In this document: in pieces, positions 9,647-20,215 of the stretch
Position numbering within the stretch: the stretch's first letter is position 1
Layout of the letters: every line of letters begins with the position of its first letter
Program-made: the position numbers and the translations under genes
Notes under the pieces: generated by a model
The model's database searches: none
Told to the model about the DNA's origin: nothing
What the model saw: only the letters and a program-made list of their open reading frames with translations
Assembly: GCA_022478985.1 (NCBI GenBank)
Contig: JAKSZP010006700.1
Span: 62,001-126,000 of the forward strand
Direction of reading: 5' to 3'
From: Massospora cicadina
Lineage: Eukaryota > Entomophthoromycota > Entomophthoromycetes > Entomophthorales > Entomophthoraceae
Length of the DNA stretch: 64,000 nt

Positions 9647-10275
9647 ACGGAGATCTGTTCTTCCTCCTGGTGATGACTAGTAGAAGCTTGAGCTGCCATT
9701 CCACATGAGCTTCACTAACCTGCCGTTGGTGCTCTTCAGAGAAGACATCAAGCAATCGCTTGGCTTTTTTTGACTATTCTATGTCCTTTCAGAAGAGCTT
9801 CACAACTTCTCCACATACTTTTAACACAGGCGTCAATTGTACCCTTTTGATTATGAAGCTGAATAAAGTAGGAATGGTTCACTATAATTAAATAGTGTAT
9901 TTTTCCTATACTTAGTGATGCTAATTTATATGCCTGCTCGTAGGCCACCTGTAAGGACTCTTAGGTATGGATTTGATGGTGGAAGTTCTTCCTTATGGAC
10001 TCTTAATTTATGCGCAACATGGCAAAGCGTTGGTGTATGAATAACAATATATAGTGATAAATATTTGCACTTGACTCTTAACTCTCTGAGTGAGAAATGG
10101 ATTCATAAAAGTTAATGAGAGGTATGTCCGCAGCAAATGCCCATTTGCAATTGCCTCTTTACCATGGGTTCATGATTCTGCAAAGTAACTCTTTAACTCT
10201 ATATTTGAGATTCAAGTAAGATGAAAAGATTCAGGAATCTCCATATATTATTTTATCTTCTCCAGATGTGACGAT
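9647..10275 (-). pseudogene. N-terminal Gag part of element J, continued
   Basis: Minus-strand reading contains AYEQAYKLASLSIGKIHYLI and a 66-codon open stretch (9748-9948). It continues in the direction of the J Gag fragment at 2431-3358 once element A is removed. No domain is recognisable by itself. Its position between the J start (15495-15644) and the capsid part makes an N-terminal Gag segment the likely origin. The sequence between about 9950 and 10275 shows nothing further. Confidence 0.35.
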
Positions 10276-10294
10276 GAGTGGACTTCTTTTTTAT

Positions 10295-13000
10295 TTAACC
10301 GAGGTAAGCTGACCAGGGGAAAGAAAATACCAATATATGTAATGGGATAGGGAGAGGTGAAGCAGAGCGAGATTTAAGCACCCCAGAGTTCACGAGTTTA
10401 CCCCTGTTGCCAGACGGTACCACCAGGTATAAAGGGGTTGAATGCCTTACTCCAAAGAGGTTTCCCCTATTATGGAGCAGGTGTGGAGAAAGTAGTCTGT
10501 ATGCAGAAACCAGACTGGGAACCATAATTTTACAAAATGTTGTTGCTTTGGCATCTTGTATCCGTTTAGCCAGACTAGAAAGTGTTCCAGTAGGTGTAAA
10601 TGAAATCTGCTGATTGTCCCATGGATGGTGGGTACGGTTCCCTTGAAGGCAACCAGTGCTACGGTGTGGATTGACCACAGTGCAATGGCGACTATCAGGG
10701 AGCAGAATGATGGTGTTATTGGGGATTCAAGTAGGATTTTTAGGAGGTTTCTGGAGATTAAAAGCTCATGGTCATTTTGTTTATTAAAAGATGCGCAACT
10801 TCCCGCCATATGGCTCTAGATGAGGGGCATGCTTCGAGTCAGTGGTGCAGGGTGCCATCCCATCCACACACTGTGCACGCTGAATGAAGAGAGTTGGAGC
10901 GACCTGCTGCTATGCGGGTTCTTCTAAGGCAACGCCAGGTGTTAGCTCTTACCCTTAGCTGGAGGAGCGGATGATGTGTTAGACTCCATATTGCCTTCTT
11001 TGTTGTGAGATCATATGGGATTTCTAAAGCATCCAGGTAGTTGATTCTTATGATGAATGGGGCCACGTTGTGTGTGTCCCTCTGAGGGTGGTCCTCTGGT
11101 CTCCTTAGCGTGAAGTGAGCTCTGGTCCTTACCCTTCCCTGACTTGTGCCTAGGAAAATGATGGTCCACCCTATGGGCTATATGGTGCGGAGGAGGCGTT
11201 TGAAGTGAGGGGTTTCTATGTGGGCCCGCTGCATTGGGGCGGTTTGAAAGTTTGTGAGCAGGCTGAACGGGTTGTGTGGGTTAGATAGTTTGAGCGCCTG
11301 TGAAAAGTTGGCCCTCGCCGCTCTAGGCTATTGTTGTTGTGGGAGGTCTGGGGCTAGGACTTCCTCTATCTAGGTGCCCAATGTGCGGTTGGTGTGGACC
11401 TCAAAGTCTATTAGGACCATGCCTCAGCTGGAGCATGAGCCAAAGAGTGTTTCCACCCCTACAGGTGGCTTGGACCCATACCACAGCCATCCGTGGATAA
11501 GTGCGCGTATTGAGGATATGAATTCAGGTGAGAAGGAGATTGTGTGGGTGTTAAACCACAGCATCAAGAGGATGAGTAAATTGGTAACTTTTACTCGCCC
11601 TGTTAGTCCTAGGGATCTTCCCTTGAGAAAGGCGACGCAGTTGAAACCCTCTGTAGTAGATTGTTCTCAATTGTCTCATTAGCATACCCCCCTGTTTTCA
11701 GCCGTATCCCAAGGTGGCGGATAGGGTTGGTTGAAGGAGGTGATGCGAAGGGTAGGCTGAGTGGGTTGTTCCTTCGTGGGGGACTTTGAGGTTTGGGTGT
11801 TGTGGCCAAGTTGTTAGTGTACTTGCCTAGGAGGATATTTCCGTTTTCTACTTGTTGAGAGACACGTTGCTCACAATAAAATATTCCTCCAGAGTGCATT
11901 CCAGATGCCAGGCATCAATGTTGTTAGCTATACCTTTCACGAAGTCATCTGCAAAAGGTTATTATCTTGACTGTTTGTTGGCCTTGTGCGGTAATGCCCA
12001 TGAGGCGTGAGTCAGAGACGCAAAGAAGTGGATCAATACTGAAGTTATACAGCTTTGGGTTAATGGGTCCCCTTGTTTGAGCCCTCTGTGTGGTGTCATC
12101 ATGTTAGTTAGCAAGCCAGGGCCGCATACAGCCATTGATGCGGATTCTGTAAGGATAATCGCCCAGTTTATTAATATGTGTGGGAGCTTTAAGGCGAATA
12201 GGCATTAAATCAGTTATGGCCAATTAAAGCAGTCATATGCCTTCTCCTGGTCTAGGAATACCAGGGCTCCAGTTGCTTAGGACCGGAATATGTTGGCGCC
12301 AGAGTGTATATTGGTCCAGATTGAACGCCATGGTATGAACTCAAACTGATTGGGCAACAGGACATTGAAGTCTATTGCGCCTAATCTGGTGGCTATAATC
12401 TTTGTAAGTAGTTTTATATCAGTGTTAGAGAGAAAATGTGCACCAGTTGGCCAGGTCCAGTTTGTCGCCCTTCTTAAACAGGGTTAGACATAAATATCCT
12501 GGCCACCAGGTAGTAAAGTGTCTCCAGAAGGCACTGATTCATTGAGGCCAAGAGAAAGTGTGATTTGCTTGAAGTATTTTTTTAGAATATTTAGTTTATC
12601 CCATCAGACACTGGGCATTTCATACGTGGTGCACCACGGACTGTGTCCCAGAGCTCCTCCTGCGTAATTAGAGCTAGGAGGTTATAGTCCAGTGGTACGC
12701 TTTGTATTCCAGCAGTGTATATAAAATCTTTAATTTTTTGGGGGGGTCAGTTGGGGTGTCAAATTATAGTTTGGTGTAGTTTCAGTGTACTTCCGCCTTG
12801 GCCTCGGCTGGGTCCGTTGCCATGGTACTGTCATCTTTGCAGACCTGTGTGCATATGGGCTGGTTGCCGTGGGAGTGAAATTGGTGGAAGAAGTATGTGA
12901 AGCAGGTCTCGTCTCTTTTATGAACTTACCTTTTCTTGATACTTTGATTCTGTGCTGGTGTTTGAAGATAATGGCGTTTAGGTGGCGGATATTTCTGCCC
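10295..13000 (-). pseudogene. LINE3 reverse transcriptase and C-terminal Cys-His domain (broken)
   Basis: Minus-strand RT motifs, read across frames: FIPWRSIWTNIHSGANIF (about 12310), FLDQEKAYD (about 12250), LKQGDPLT (about 12080) and PFADDFV (about 11945, catalytic Asp pair). Near 11066-10839 is NTWRCLRRTRIAAGRSNSLH followed by SACTVCGWDGTLHH. This is a zf-RVT-type Cys-Cys-His-His region usual in L1-like LINEs. The C-terminal tail at 10447-10809 resembles the LINE1 tail at 52550-52860. Many stops are present, so it is inactive. Confidence 0.85.
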
Positions 13001-13243
13001 ATTTGCACCCCCAGTTGGAGCTATAGCTAGGCTTCAGGGTGTTGAGCTTGAGGTGCCCAGTTCTACCAAGGTGCACCCATTTTTGGCTGTTTCAGCGGTT
13101 TACCTATACAAGGCAAGATGGCGAGTTTATCTATTAGTTCAGCTCTAAAACTTTCCAGGTTTTGATTGGGTAAAATATGATTGGGGTTGCAAATTTTGGG
13201 TTTGTGACCTTATGTTCGACCCAGTCAGATATTTCAGGAAATA

Positions 13244-13980
13244 TCATGTTTTCTGGGTGTAGCTTCCTCCAGGTTGACGCCTGTTTGGGAGTTCAGGTTG
13301 GAAAAAGCTGCACCAAGACGAGTCATGGTAGGAGAAATTGATCTTTTTTGTTGAGAAGTTGGAGATGTTCAAGTGGTGGGTTTTTGGGGTGAGGATTAAG
13401 TTGATGCGGCTCATTAAGATGAGAATTCCCTCATGTATGTTGGGGCGGGTCATTTTGGGAAGAAGTGGTGACCAGGGGGAGGGTATCATGTAGGACAAAG
13501 GATGCATTAATTGCATAGAATTTGATGTGCCCTGGGGGGTATCCCCAGGGTTAGGCATTGGTCCGTGTTGGCGTTAGCCCAACGTTTAAAGTCGCCCAAC
13601 AGGATGGTATCTGGTCAGTTGGTGAGTGTTGGGACGGTTTTAAGGATTTGTTTCCTCTCAGCTGTAGTGCACAGTGCATATATGTATGCTATCAAGATTG
13701 TGTCCTCTTGGCATGTGATCATTGCCACCAGGACACGTCCCTGTAAATATGAAGAGGAGTTAGTGATTTTAAGTTTTTTTTTGCTTTGGACAACCACCCA
13801 CATTTTGACATCCATACCAATAGGGATGGTGAGACCCTGGCTGCTCAGGATTCCTCTTCCCCCTGTAGACAGTGGGTTTCTTGGATGACCAAGATATCAA
13901 CAGGGGGTTTTCACAGGAAGTCCAGATTTTTGCTTGGGATGCTTGAGCCCTAGCTCCCACAGTTTAACATCCCTATTGAT
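13244..13980 (-). pseudogene. LINE3 endonuclease domain (broken)
   Basis: Minus-strand reading begins near 13975 with GMLNCGS. It then gives PPVDILVIQETHCLQG (the APE-type QE-H motif), LIAYIYALCTTAERK, NVGLTPTRTNA (the D/N-F-N-type motif region) and SRINLILTPKTHH ending in FSYHDS (the SDH-like motif). The domain nicks target DNA to start reverse transcription. Parts lie in different frames (13769-13960, 13615-13815, 13244-13558). Confidence 0.8.
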
Positions 13981-13989
13981 ACTGAGGGC

Positions 13990-15364
13990 CTGCAGCGCCT
14001 CAGGAGCAGTTGGGAGGGCCGCCTGTCCCTAACACAGCGCCCATATTCTGGTACTTGCTCTGTGTCACTGTACCAGTCTACTCTGTGTCATTGTCTGATC
14101 TCTTATATTGTGCCAATTTCATGTGGGTCTTGCAATTTTTAGGGTTATTGTCAGATTTTCCCACTCATGACCCATGGTGGTTTTATGCGGTGTGCTGATT
14201 GTTTTCTGTGGTTGAATGGTTCAAATTTGTAGATGTGGTTCCCACATTTTTGCTCATAGTAGAACTGAATTATCCTGCTAAGCTCGCTTGATTGATACCA
14301 CATGGTGATTCAGTCAAATTGTTGAGAAAATTTTCAGCTTGGGCATTCTGCTCTGTTTGGTTGGCTCAGTTTATTTCCTCTATGTCCTTCTGAATTTGGC
14401 TGGGCTCAATGGAGGAGGATGCGAGTGATGCAGCCTTGGACGCTGCCTGCTTGAAGGCATTATGTACAATTTTGCATATTTTGGGTGACACTGGGTCTAT
14501 GAGGTTGTATGTTCCATCATCTCCTCAGAGGAAAGCGTGGTGGTGTCAACTATTTTTTGAAGTCTTCGTTATCTTTGTCCATGGCGTCATCGCAGAAATC
14601 TGGGGCCAAAATTCCCTCCTTCATGGGCATGCATGTTCCTTGTGCCCCTATGCTCTGCAGTGGTTTCAGATAGGCAGTTCACTTTCCAGTGTGATGCAGA
14701 ATATGTTTGACACTCCCCCATCTGGGAGGTGAAACACCACTGTGAATGGGATTTTTGTGAGGTCCTCAGCCACCTCAGGGATTGGGTTGATCATGGTGAT
14801 TGCCTTACCGATGCACAGGTTCAGCATTAGGTGGAACTGATGTAGTATGAATTGTTTGATTTCTTCATAGGCAGCAAGTCCAACTCAGAGCTCCTCCTAA
14901 TTACCTTGCGAGAAAGATTGGTAGGGAGCAAGTCAAAGGAGATAAACAAAGTGTTCACTTTGTTCCATCTGGTGCACACGGTGCTCAGAATTCATTTGCC
15001 CTTGTTGAGGGCAATTTCAACACAGACTTTTGTGGCGGCGTCTTAATCTTCTTTGGTTTCAAAGCCAATATTGATCCAGTTGTTGTGAATGGTATGGGTG
15101 GTGATGTATACCACAAGGGGAAAAAGGAGGCCTGTGCCTCACCCACTTTTTTTTACAGAGTTGGGGAATCAACCCCTAGGAAAAGTTGGAGCCCATGCTC
15201 TACTTTTGATAAGGGGTTAGCATACTGGATTTCCATGTACAAGTTTTGTTTAGTGGTGAAAATTACAAACCCAGATGGTGTCTGAGTTTATGGTTTCTTG
15301 GCAGCACTGGTTCCTAGTCCACCTCCAGGGCGTTTCTTGCCCTTTTGGCGCACCATTTTGCCCA
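13990..15364 (-). pseudogene. LINE3 ORF1 (RNA-binding protein, broken)
   Basis: Starts at the Met near 15364 with GKMVRQKGKKRPGGGLGTS, a basic N-terminus typical of LINE ORF1. The region down to about 13990 has no continuous frame. By position it corresponds to LINE1 ORF1 (47994-49261). A Cys-rich patch near 14240 (YYEQKCGNH) may be the remains of a zinc knuckle. The chaperone-like role is inferred from position only. Confidence 0.5.
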
Positions 15365-15494
15365 TTTCCTGATATGGATTTCGCCCAATTTAATTGTGAT
15401 TTGTTGAGATTGTGCATCTCTACTATGTGATTATCAAGTTTTGCTGTTAAAATTAAATTTTGGTAACTAATTTTATTGTTTATGAGAAAGAAAA

Positions 15495-15644
15495 TCTTAA
15501 GATGAATGTATTTCCCTTTTAATAATTTTCACCATTTCTATTGTGCACCCAGTTGGTAACAATATCAATCAGATAACTTCCATGGTGAGATCATTTAGTT
15601 GCAGGTATCATTAAAAACTGGCTATGCCCCTGTAAAGAGCACCA
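15495..15644 (-). pseudogene. Start of element J: primer-binding site and first Gag codons
   Basis: Minus strand from 15644: TGGTGCTCTTTACAGGGGC (15644-15626). This matches the tRNA-type primer-binding sites of elements C, D and H (TGGTGCTCACTACAGGG) at 15 of 17 positions. Leader sequence and the first codons follow. LINE3 interrupts J at about 15494. Confidence 0.5.
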
Positions 15645-15647
15645 GCA

Positions 15648-16396
15648 TTTTGAACTTCCATTTTTAAGCTCAATGTTGCAATGTTAAGAATCTCAACAGT
15701 CAATACCTGAAGCTGACTAAGTCGCACAACAATTATATTTTTATTTATAAGGGTTAAAATCACCAATTAGGTCCCATCATCAAGAGTATATGTCTAATGT
15801 TAAAACAGAGTAAGACTTATTGAATATAAATGCCAACATGAGATTTAGAATGAACGACATAACATTATTATAGTATAAAATAGGGTCTTTTATATCGCAT
15901 AAAAGATAAAATAAACCTCAAATGGAAAGGGATTAATATATATGGGGGGAGAAATATGGAAGGGAGGCTCTTGATCAGTCGATACAATCCAGATGGTAAA
16001 TTTCCTTTTTATTATACTTTTAATAGGGCAGAAATGGTGAATTTAATACACAGGGAAAGATGAGACTAATGGTCACTTAGATCACTGACAAGATTCTTAA
16101 TTCTTACCCTTTTCGAATTCATCTTAATTTTCTGCCTCAAGTGCCACCTTGGGTAGTTGTTGTCTGTTCTTAAAATGATTCATAATTCCATTAAAGCATG
16201 TTATCATTCTGGTGTATCTTAGGAATAATCTGACCCATTGGAATTTTGCGTAGAGTCAATTTGAGCTGTTTACTGATTCTCCAGATAATTTATTGAGGTA
16301 ATTTTTAACCCCTTCTCAGGTCCAGGTTTTAAAACTGGATGAGGAGTCAAAAAGTCGATATTCTTCCCATCATGTCCAATATCAGGATATCTGACA
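15648..16396 (-). repeat. Probable 5' LTR of element J
   Basis: On the minus strand it begins TGTCAGATATCC at 16396, close to the LTR start of element C (TGTCAGACATCT). It ends 3 bp before the primer-binding site. The length of 749 bp equals the C LTR (747 bp). Overall sequence has diverged and the other LTR is outside the window, so the call depends on the start, the length and the adjacent binding site. Confidence 0.45.
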
Positions 16397-16429
16397 GCAG
16401 TATTACAAACAATTTTTAATCATGCTGTC
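16397..16429. other. Short flank between J and the SINE
   Basis: 33 bp of AT-rich sequence with nothing recognisable. It probably belongs to the older element F that hosts the J, SINE and C insertions. Confidence 0.3.
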
Positions 16430-16447
16430 AAGAGAATGTTTAACAGG
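16430..16447. repeat. SINE target-site duplication (left)
   Basis: AAGAGAATGTTTAACAGG, repeated exactly at 16733-16750. An 18-bp duplication is the hallmark of target-primed reverse transcription by LINE machinery. LINE1 in this window also has an 18-bp duplication. Confidence 0.92.
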
Positions 16448-16732
16448 GGGGGTGGAAGGCGAGTCGGTAAGGGCGTACGGCTACCAACCTGAAGGTTGCG
16501 GGTTCGATTCCCGCCCTTCGCACATCGATCGGGGTGCCAGCCAAAGGAAGCTATTGGCGGTTAGTAGGTCTAATAACACGAAAACCTTACCCATGACGTA
16601 ACCAGAAAAATTTGAGTCCCGATCTGGAGGTGGAAAAACTTTCTTCAACAGAGTTGACCCTGTTCAGGTTTCATGTCGTTTCTTTCTTTCGGTAATGCCT
16701 GTCCCCTGGTCGGCTTGCCTCGGTTAAATAAT
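16448..16732 (+). mobile_element. tRNA-derived SINE with LINE-like 3' tail
   Basis: 285-bp element bounded by perfect 18-bp duplications. The head (about 16452-16522) folds as a degenerate tRNA: a D-arm (AGTC/GGCT), a CAACCTGAAGGTTG palindrome in place of a normal anticodon arm, and a perfect T-arm GCGGGTTCGATTCCCGC with B box GGTTCGATTCC at 16501-16511. The acceptor stem pairs at only about 5 of 7 positions. An unrelated body follows. The last ~30 bp (16701-16730, CCCCTGGTCGGCTTGCCTCG plus TTAAATA) match the 3' ends of the LINEs and half-LINEs here. It would be transcribed by RNA polymerase III and mobilised by the LINE protein. Confidence 0.88.
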
Positions 16733-16750
16733 AAGAGAATGTTTAACAGG
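16733..16750. repeat. SINE target-site duplication (right)
   Basis: AAGAGAATGTTTAACAGG, identical to 16430-16447. Confidence 0.92.
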
Positions 16751-16979
16751 ATTAACTGAAGATTTAGATCTATATCCATCCCTAGATAAGATATCGCTTG
16801 ATATTCACTGCTATTGAATAAAATTTGGGATGCACTTACAATGTCAATCAACGCAGAGACACAGGAGATTAAGCCCCTGTACGCATGCAATTAACATTTT
16901 TGCTCTGACCATCATGGTGATGTATTTTTTAAAGAAATTTGGAGGTATTGAAGCAAGTAAAACTGTAACTGTCATTTAG
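16751..16979 (+). pseudogene. Upstream fragment of gypsy element F
   Basis: A weak plus-strand reading (IFALTIMVMYFLKKFGGIEASK near 16895-16960) has the place of the segment just before the first RT motif. After element C is removed it would join the F RT motif at 23314 (SPWDSPVLLVK). The join depends on position and the reading is not conclusive. Confidence 0.3.
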
Positions 16980-17726
16980 TGTCAGACATTTTCCCTCACA
17001 GCTCCAAGAAAAAAAAGTTTTGGGTTGAAATGGACTGAAATGGGGAAATGTTTGAAATTTACACGTTTATGATGATAATAAGAGTAATTTAAATAATAAA
17101 AATGGTTTTATTAGCCAAAACACCTTGGCCAATAATTGGTGGAACCCCATAAATTGAGGTAACACTTTTACAAAAACCATATGGGCAAATAGCATGAAGT
17201 TGGGAAGTTGAAGTGCCCTGGCCATGTAGGGAACCTTGGGAGTCATTGGAGGTTTCTCCACAAGATATGCCCAGTTTAAAGTAAACACCTAAGTGGGGAC
17301 CACCCCCTTTCATAGGCTTGGTGGAGGTCCCCCATGGTGCAATATTTTTAGCTAATGGGGAATGGCTAAAATATATTAAATTATTACCCTATGGGTACAA
17401 CTTGCCTAAAATGATTCCCCATCCATCATTCAGCCTAAGTGAAGCGAGTTTTCCAAGCTTTGATAGGCCAAATTCATATATTTCCTAATTTGGACCATAC
17501 CAAGCTATTCCAAATGTATTAGTGAAATCCCTTTGCCCCTTAATATGACTTAAATACTGCATTGTAAAAATATCAAGAGGGATCTTTTTTCACTTGGCAC
17601 TGACACTAATAAACAAGTAAAACCCAGTTTTAGTTTATTAGTGTTTATACTTTTATTATAAAAAATCTTTTGGTGAATCCAGCTTAAATTAGCGCCAGCG
17701 AGCCAAAAAACAGCTGTATTTTCATA
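16980..17726 (+). repeat. Element C 5' LTR
   Basis: 747 bp. Matches 22568-23313 throughout, including TGTCAGACAT at the start, the AAATGGGGAAATGTT segment and TTTATTATA-AAA near the end. An AATAAA-like signal is not obvious. Confidence 0.85.
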
Positions 17727-17729
17727 AAG

Positions 17730-17746
17730 TGGTGCTCACTACAGGG
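17730..17746 (+). promoter_or_regulatory. Primer-binding site of element C
   Basis: TGGTGCTCACTACAGGG begins 3 bp after the LTR. Its complement ends in CCA and divides as T-stem CCTGT, acceptor AGTGAGC, discriminator A and CCA. That is a regular tRNA 3' end. The same sequence lies beside the LTRs of D (26039) and H (41338), and an altered copy lies in J. Confidence 0.8.
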
Positions 17747-17778
17747 GGTAACCTGTATACCACCAATATAACCTAAAA

Positions 17779-18800
17779 ATGGAGGTTTTCAAAGTAAGCA
17801 ATACTCCATCTCTTCCCACTCCAACTGAACCAAGAATAGTTGCTCTTGAAAAGCAACTAGCAAGCGCTCTATCCCGTATTAAAGAGCTTGAGCAGCGCCC
17901 TTTAAAATTCTCTCTTAAAGACAAGTTCACCCCTGATGAGGGGAGAATTGCTTCATTTTTGTATTTCTATAAATCTGTAATGCAAGACTCATTGGACAAG
18001 CAAAAATTAAACACATCCTTTCTTGCTTAAGTCGTCTAGCACAAGAGATGATAGTTCCATACATGGACAATCTGCATACCTGGGCAGATGTGAAAGAGGC
18101 TCTCTTAGCTGAATTTGGTTCAAAGAAGAATCTTAACAGGGATAAACAGGCCTTTATGCGCCTTAGCATGTACGAGGGAGAACCTACCACTGCTTTTGCT
18201 GAGCAATTTTACATCGCTGCGCAAAGGTTGTCAACGTCCAACAAGCTAACCCTGGATTATGCTATTGCAGCCATGTTAACTGGGTTAGCTTCTAAACTCT
18301 CCTTAGCTAGGCATTCATTTCATTAAACGTCACTTCAAAAGCATCCATGAGATAAAAGAGGCTCTGGTAGATGTTGCTTTTTTTCATCTATGTGCAACAA
18401 TAAAAGAAGCTGAGGTGGAACCTTCAGTTCTAACCATTGAGGATCTTTCACCTTTAGGACAATTGAGGGTGAGCCCACCTGTGCCTATCCTCCCAGTGAA
18501 ACCTGCTCCCTCAGTGCGGCTTCAAAAAGTTAGCACTCCCTCATGTAAATATGAGACCTCTAATGCAGTTAATACCCTGCTCTCACATAAGCTCACTAAA
18601 GACGCAGTACCTTTACCTCCAGCTAAGCTGGTAATTACAAGCCCTAAGGGTAACCCCTGCAATAATAAATCATTTTCTGAAAAGACGTATGATCAGAAGG
18701 TAGCTACCCAAATTCATGTATCTGTCCCCATACCTCTATTGCAAACTTGCCAGTTGTTGAGAACACCCTTGGGGATGAATCTTAGGGGGTTACAATGACG
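17779..18800 (+). pseudogene. Element C Gag (broken)
   Basis: Starts at Met 17779 with MEVFKVSNTPSLPTPTEPR, then a coiled coil (LEKQLASALSRIKELEQR), then LKDKFTPDEGRIASFLYFYK. After a frameshift near 18020 it continues at 18048-18326 with VPYMDNLHTWADVKEALLAE, EPTTAFAEQFYIAAQRL and LTLDYAIAAMLTGLAS. This is the capsid-type retrotransposon Gag domain. A Pro-rich tail (18415-18798) follows in another frame. No CCHC zinc knuckle is recognisable. Confidence 0.8.
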
Positions 18801-19079
18801 TTGGTTACTACATATTGGGAGCACCCATGGAAGTGGAGGTTCCTGATCATTTGAACGCTGAGGAGTAGACAAGACCACAATTTATGAGGAAACGTACCTC
18901 AGGTCTAATTCTAGGGTGCCTCAAAGTTATTGAAACTTCCAGTGATGCTTATCAGTTCTTGGCTGTCTTGATTTGACCTCTTCACAGGTCATAATCTGAG
19001 CACCATCTTGGATAAATATCATGAGACTACTCATAAACTAACCCCCTTTCAGGATCAAGGAAGCCTTGGCTCTGTCTCC

Positions 19080-19690
19080 TAACTTTGGAGGCGCTCTACA
19101 AAGATTGAAGTGATCATTCAAAAAGTCTGGGTGATGGCCATCCTGGATACTGGCTCCCCAGTTAACGTAATTTCCTCAAAGCTCATCTAAAATATAAAGT
19201 TAGAGCCTGACTTGCAATCAATCAAGAATTTAGAACTGCAGACATGAATAATATCCATGCTATTGGGGCAAACTCTTCTATTTCCATTAAAATTGAAAAG
19301 CTCATCTTATCAGACAGCAGTGGCTTTGGACAATAACACTTATGTTATTCTCATAGGTACCCAGTTATGATTAAATAAGAAGGAATGATCAACATGAAGA
19401 AAGGCGTCCTCTCATTACTCAACTATGAAGCCCCTTTAGTACTATCAATCAAAGATCCCAGAAAAACAAATACTCTTGCCTGGTTGAATACCCTTTTTCT
19501 GCTATGCCTTTTCACTACTCCACCTCTGGTCATAACACAAAGAAATTGCCCAATTCAGTGAATGTCAGGGGCGTTATCCCTTTTTATGCTGCAGATGATG
19601 TCTTGATTAAGTCTGGTGAACAACGAGTGGTTGACATATAAATCACGCTCCAAATCCCTCACCACTGTTTGTTGCAACTCGTAAGTATTG
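19080..19690 (+). pseudogene. Element C protease region (broken)
   Basis: Near 19135-19180 the plus strand reads VMAILDTGSPVNVISS, a retropepsin active site (DTG) followed by the usual hydrophobic strand. The enzyme cuts the Gag-Pol precursor. Stops follow within 20 codons. Downstream to 19690 only a weak linker is readable (VRGVIPFYAADDVLIKSGE). Confidence 0.7.
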
Positions 19691-20215
19691 AGGGTGGTTT
19701 CAATTGGAGCCTCAGGTATTTCCTGGCGTATTAGACTCAGACTACCAGAGGCCTGTTACTATTTTTCTGGGAAACCTCACCGGAAAGAACATGGTTATAC
19801 TAAAACACCAGCAGATAGGCCGAGACTTATTAATCCCAGTAGAGATATATTGCACATATCCACTGCATTGGCTATATGATGGATTTTTGATTACCCATGA
19901 ATAACCTGGTATGTACCTTAGCCAACGTCCATATTTCATATGAGATGGCCCCAGATAAGCTGGAAAAAGCACATACTTTACTAGAAGAATATAGCGACAT
20001 ATTCTCAAATTTTGATACTGATAATGAACACATGAAAGACTGGAGCCATTCCTTTGATGTGGTTGATGCCAGCCCCATTAGGCCCAAACCTTATTGCAAA
20101 TCAAAGGTGGAAGAACAGAAAATGAGAACAGAGCTCCAGCAGTTACTAGATGCGGGGTTACCAGTTCATCACAAAGTTCTTGGTCTTCAAAAAATTTTGC
20201 TAATTAAAAGATAAA
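19691..20215 (+). pseudogene. Element C protease-RT linker
   Basis: Two overlapping frames hold GASGISWRIRLRLPE..., GNLTGKNMVILKHQQIGRDL and then, from 19897, NNLVCTLANVHISYEMAPDK with LEKAHTLLEEYSDIFS and HSFDVVDASPIRPKPY. This is the stretch just before RT in gypsy Pol (H-x-D-x-ASPIR). Element G has the same section on the minus strand at 62162-62359 (LLCTLPNVHFMDALTPDDLE), which supports shared descent. Confidence 0.75.

Larger units (their letters stand above)
10276..15494 (-). mobile_element. LINE3: full-length but decayed non-LTR retrotransposon
   Basis: About 5.2 kb, the same size as LINE1 (5264 bp). The 5' end on the minus strand begins with a TTTTCTTTCTC run at about 15494, like LINE1 and half-LINE1. 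ORF1, endonuclease, RT and a C-terminal Cys-His region follow in order. The 3' end (minus) is CCCCTGGTCAGCTTACCTCG followed by an A-rich TTAAATAAAAAAG tail. A weak TSD candidate (about 13 of 18 positions) is present. It is inserted in the 5' part of element J. All frames are broken. Confidence 0.85.

Noticed and set aside
16450..16522. A functional tRNA gene
   Set aside because: The T-arm and B box are good. The acceptor stem has only about 5 of 7 pairs and the anticodon arm is a palindrome without a normal 7-nt loop. The unit sits inside an element with an 18-bp target duplication, so it is the head of a SINE.
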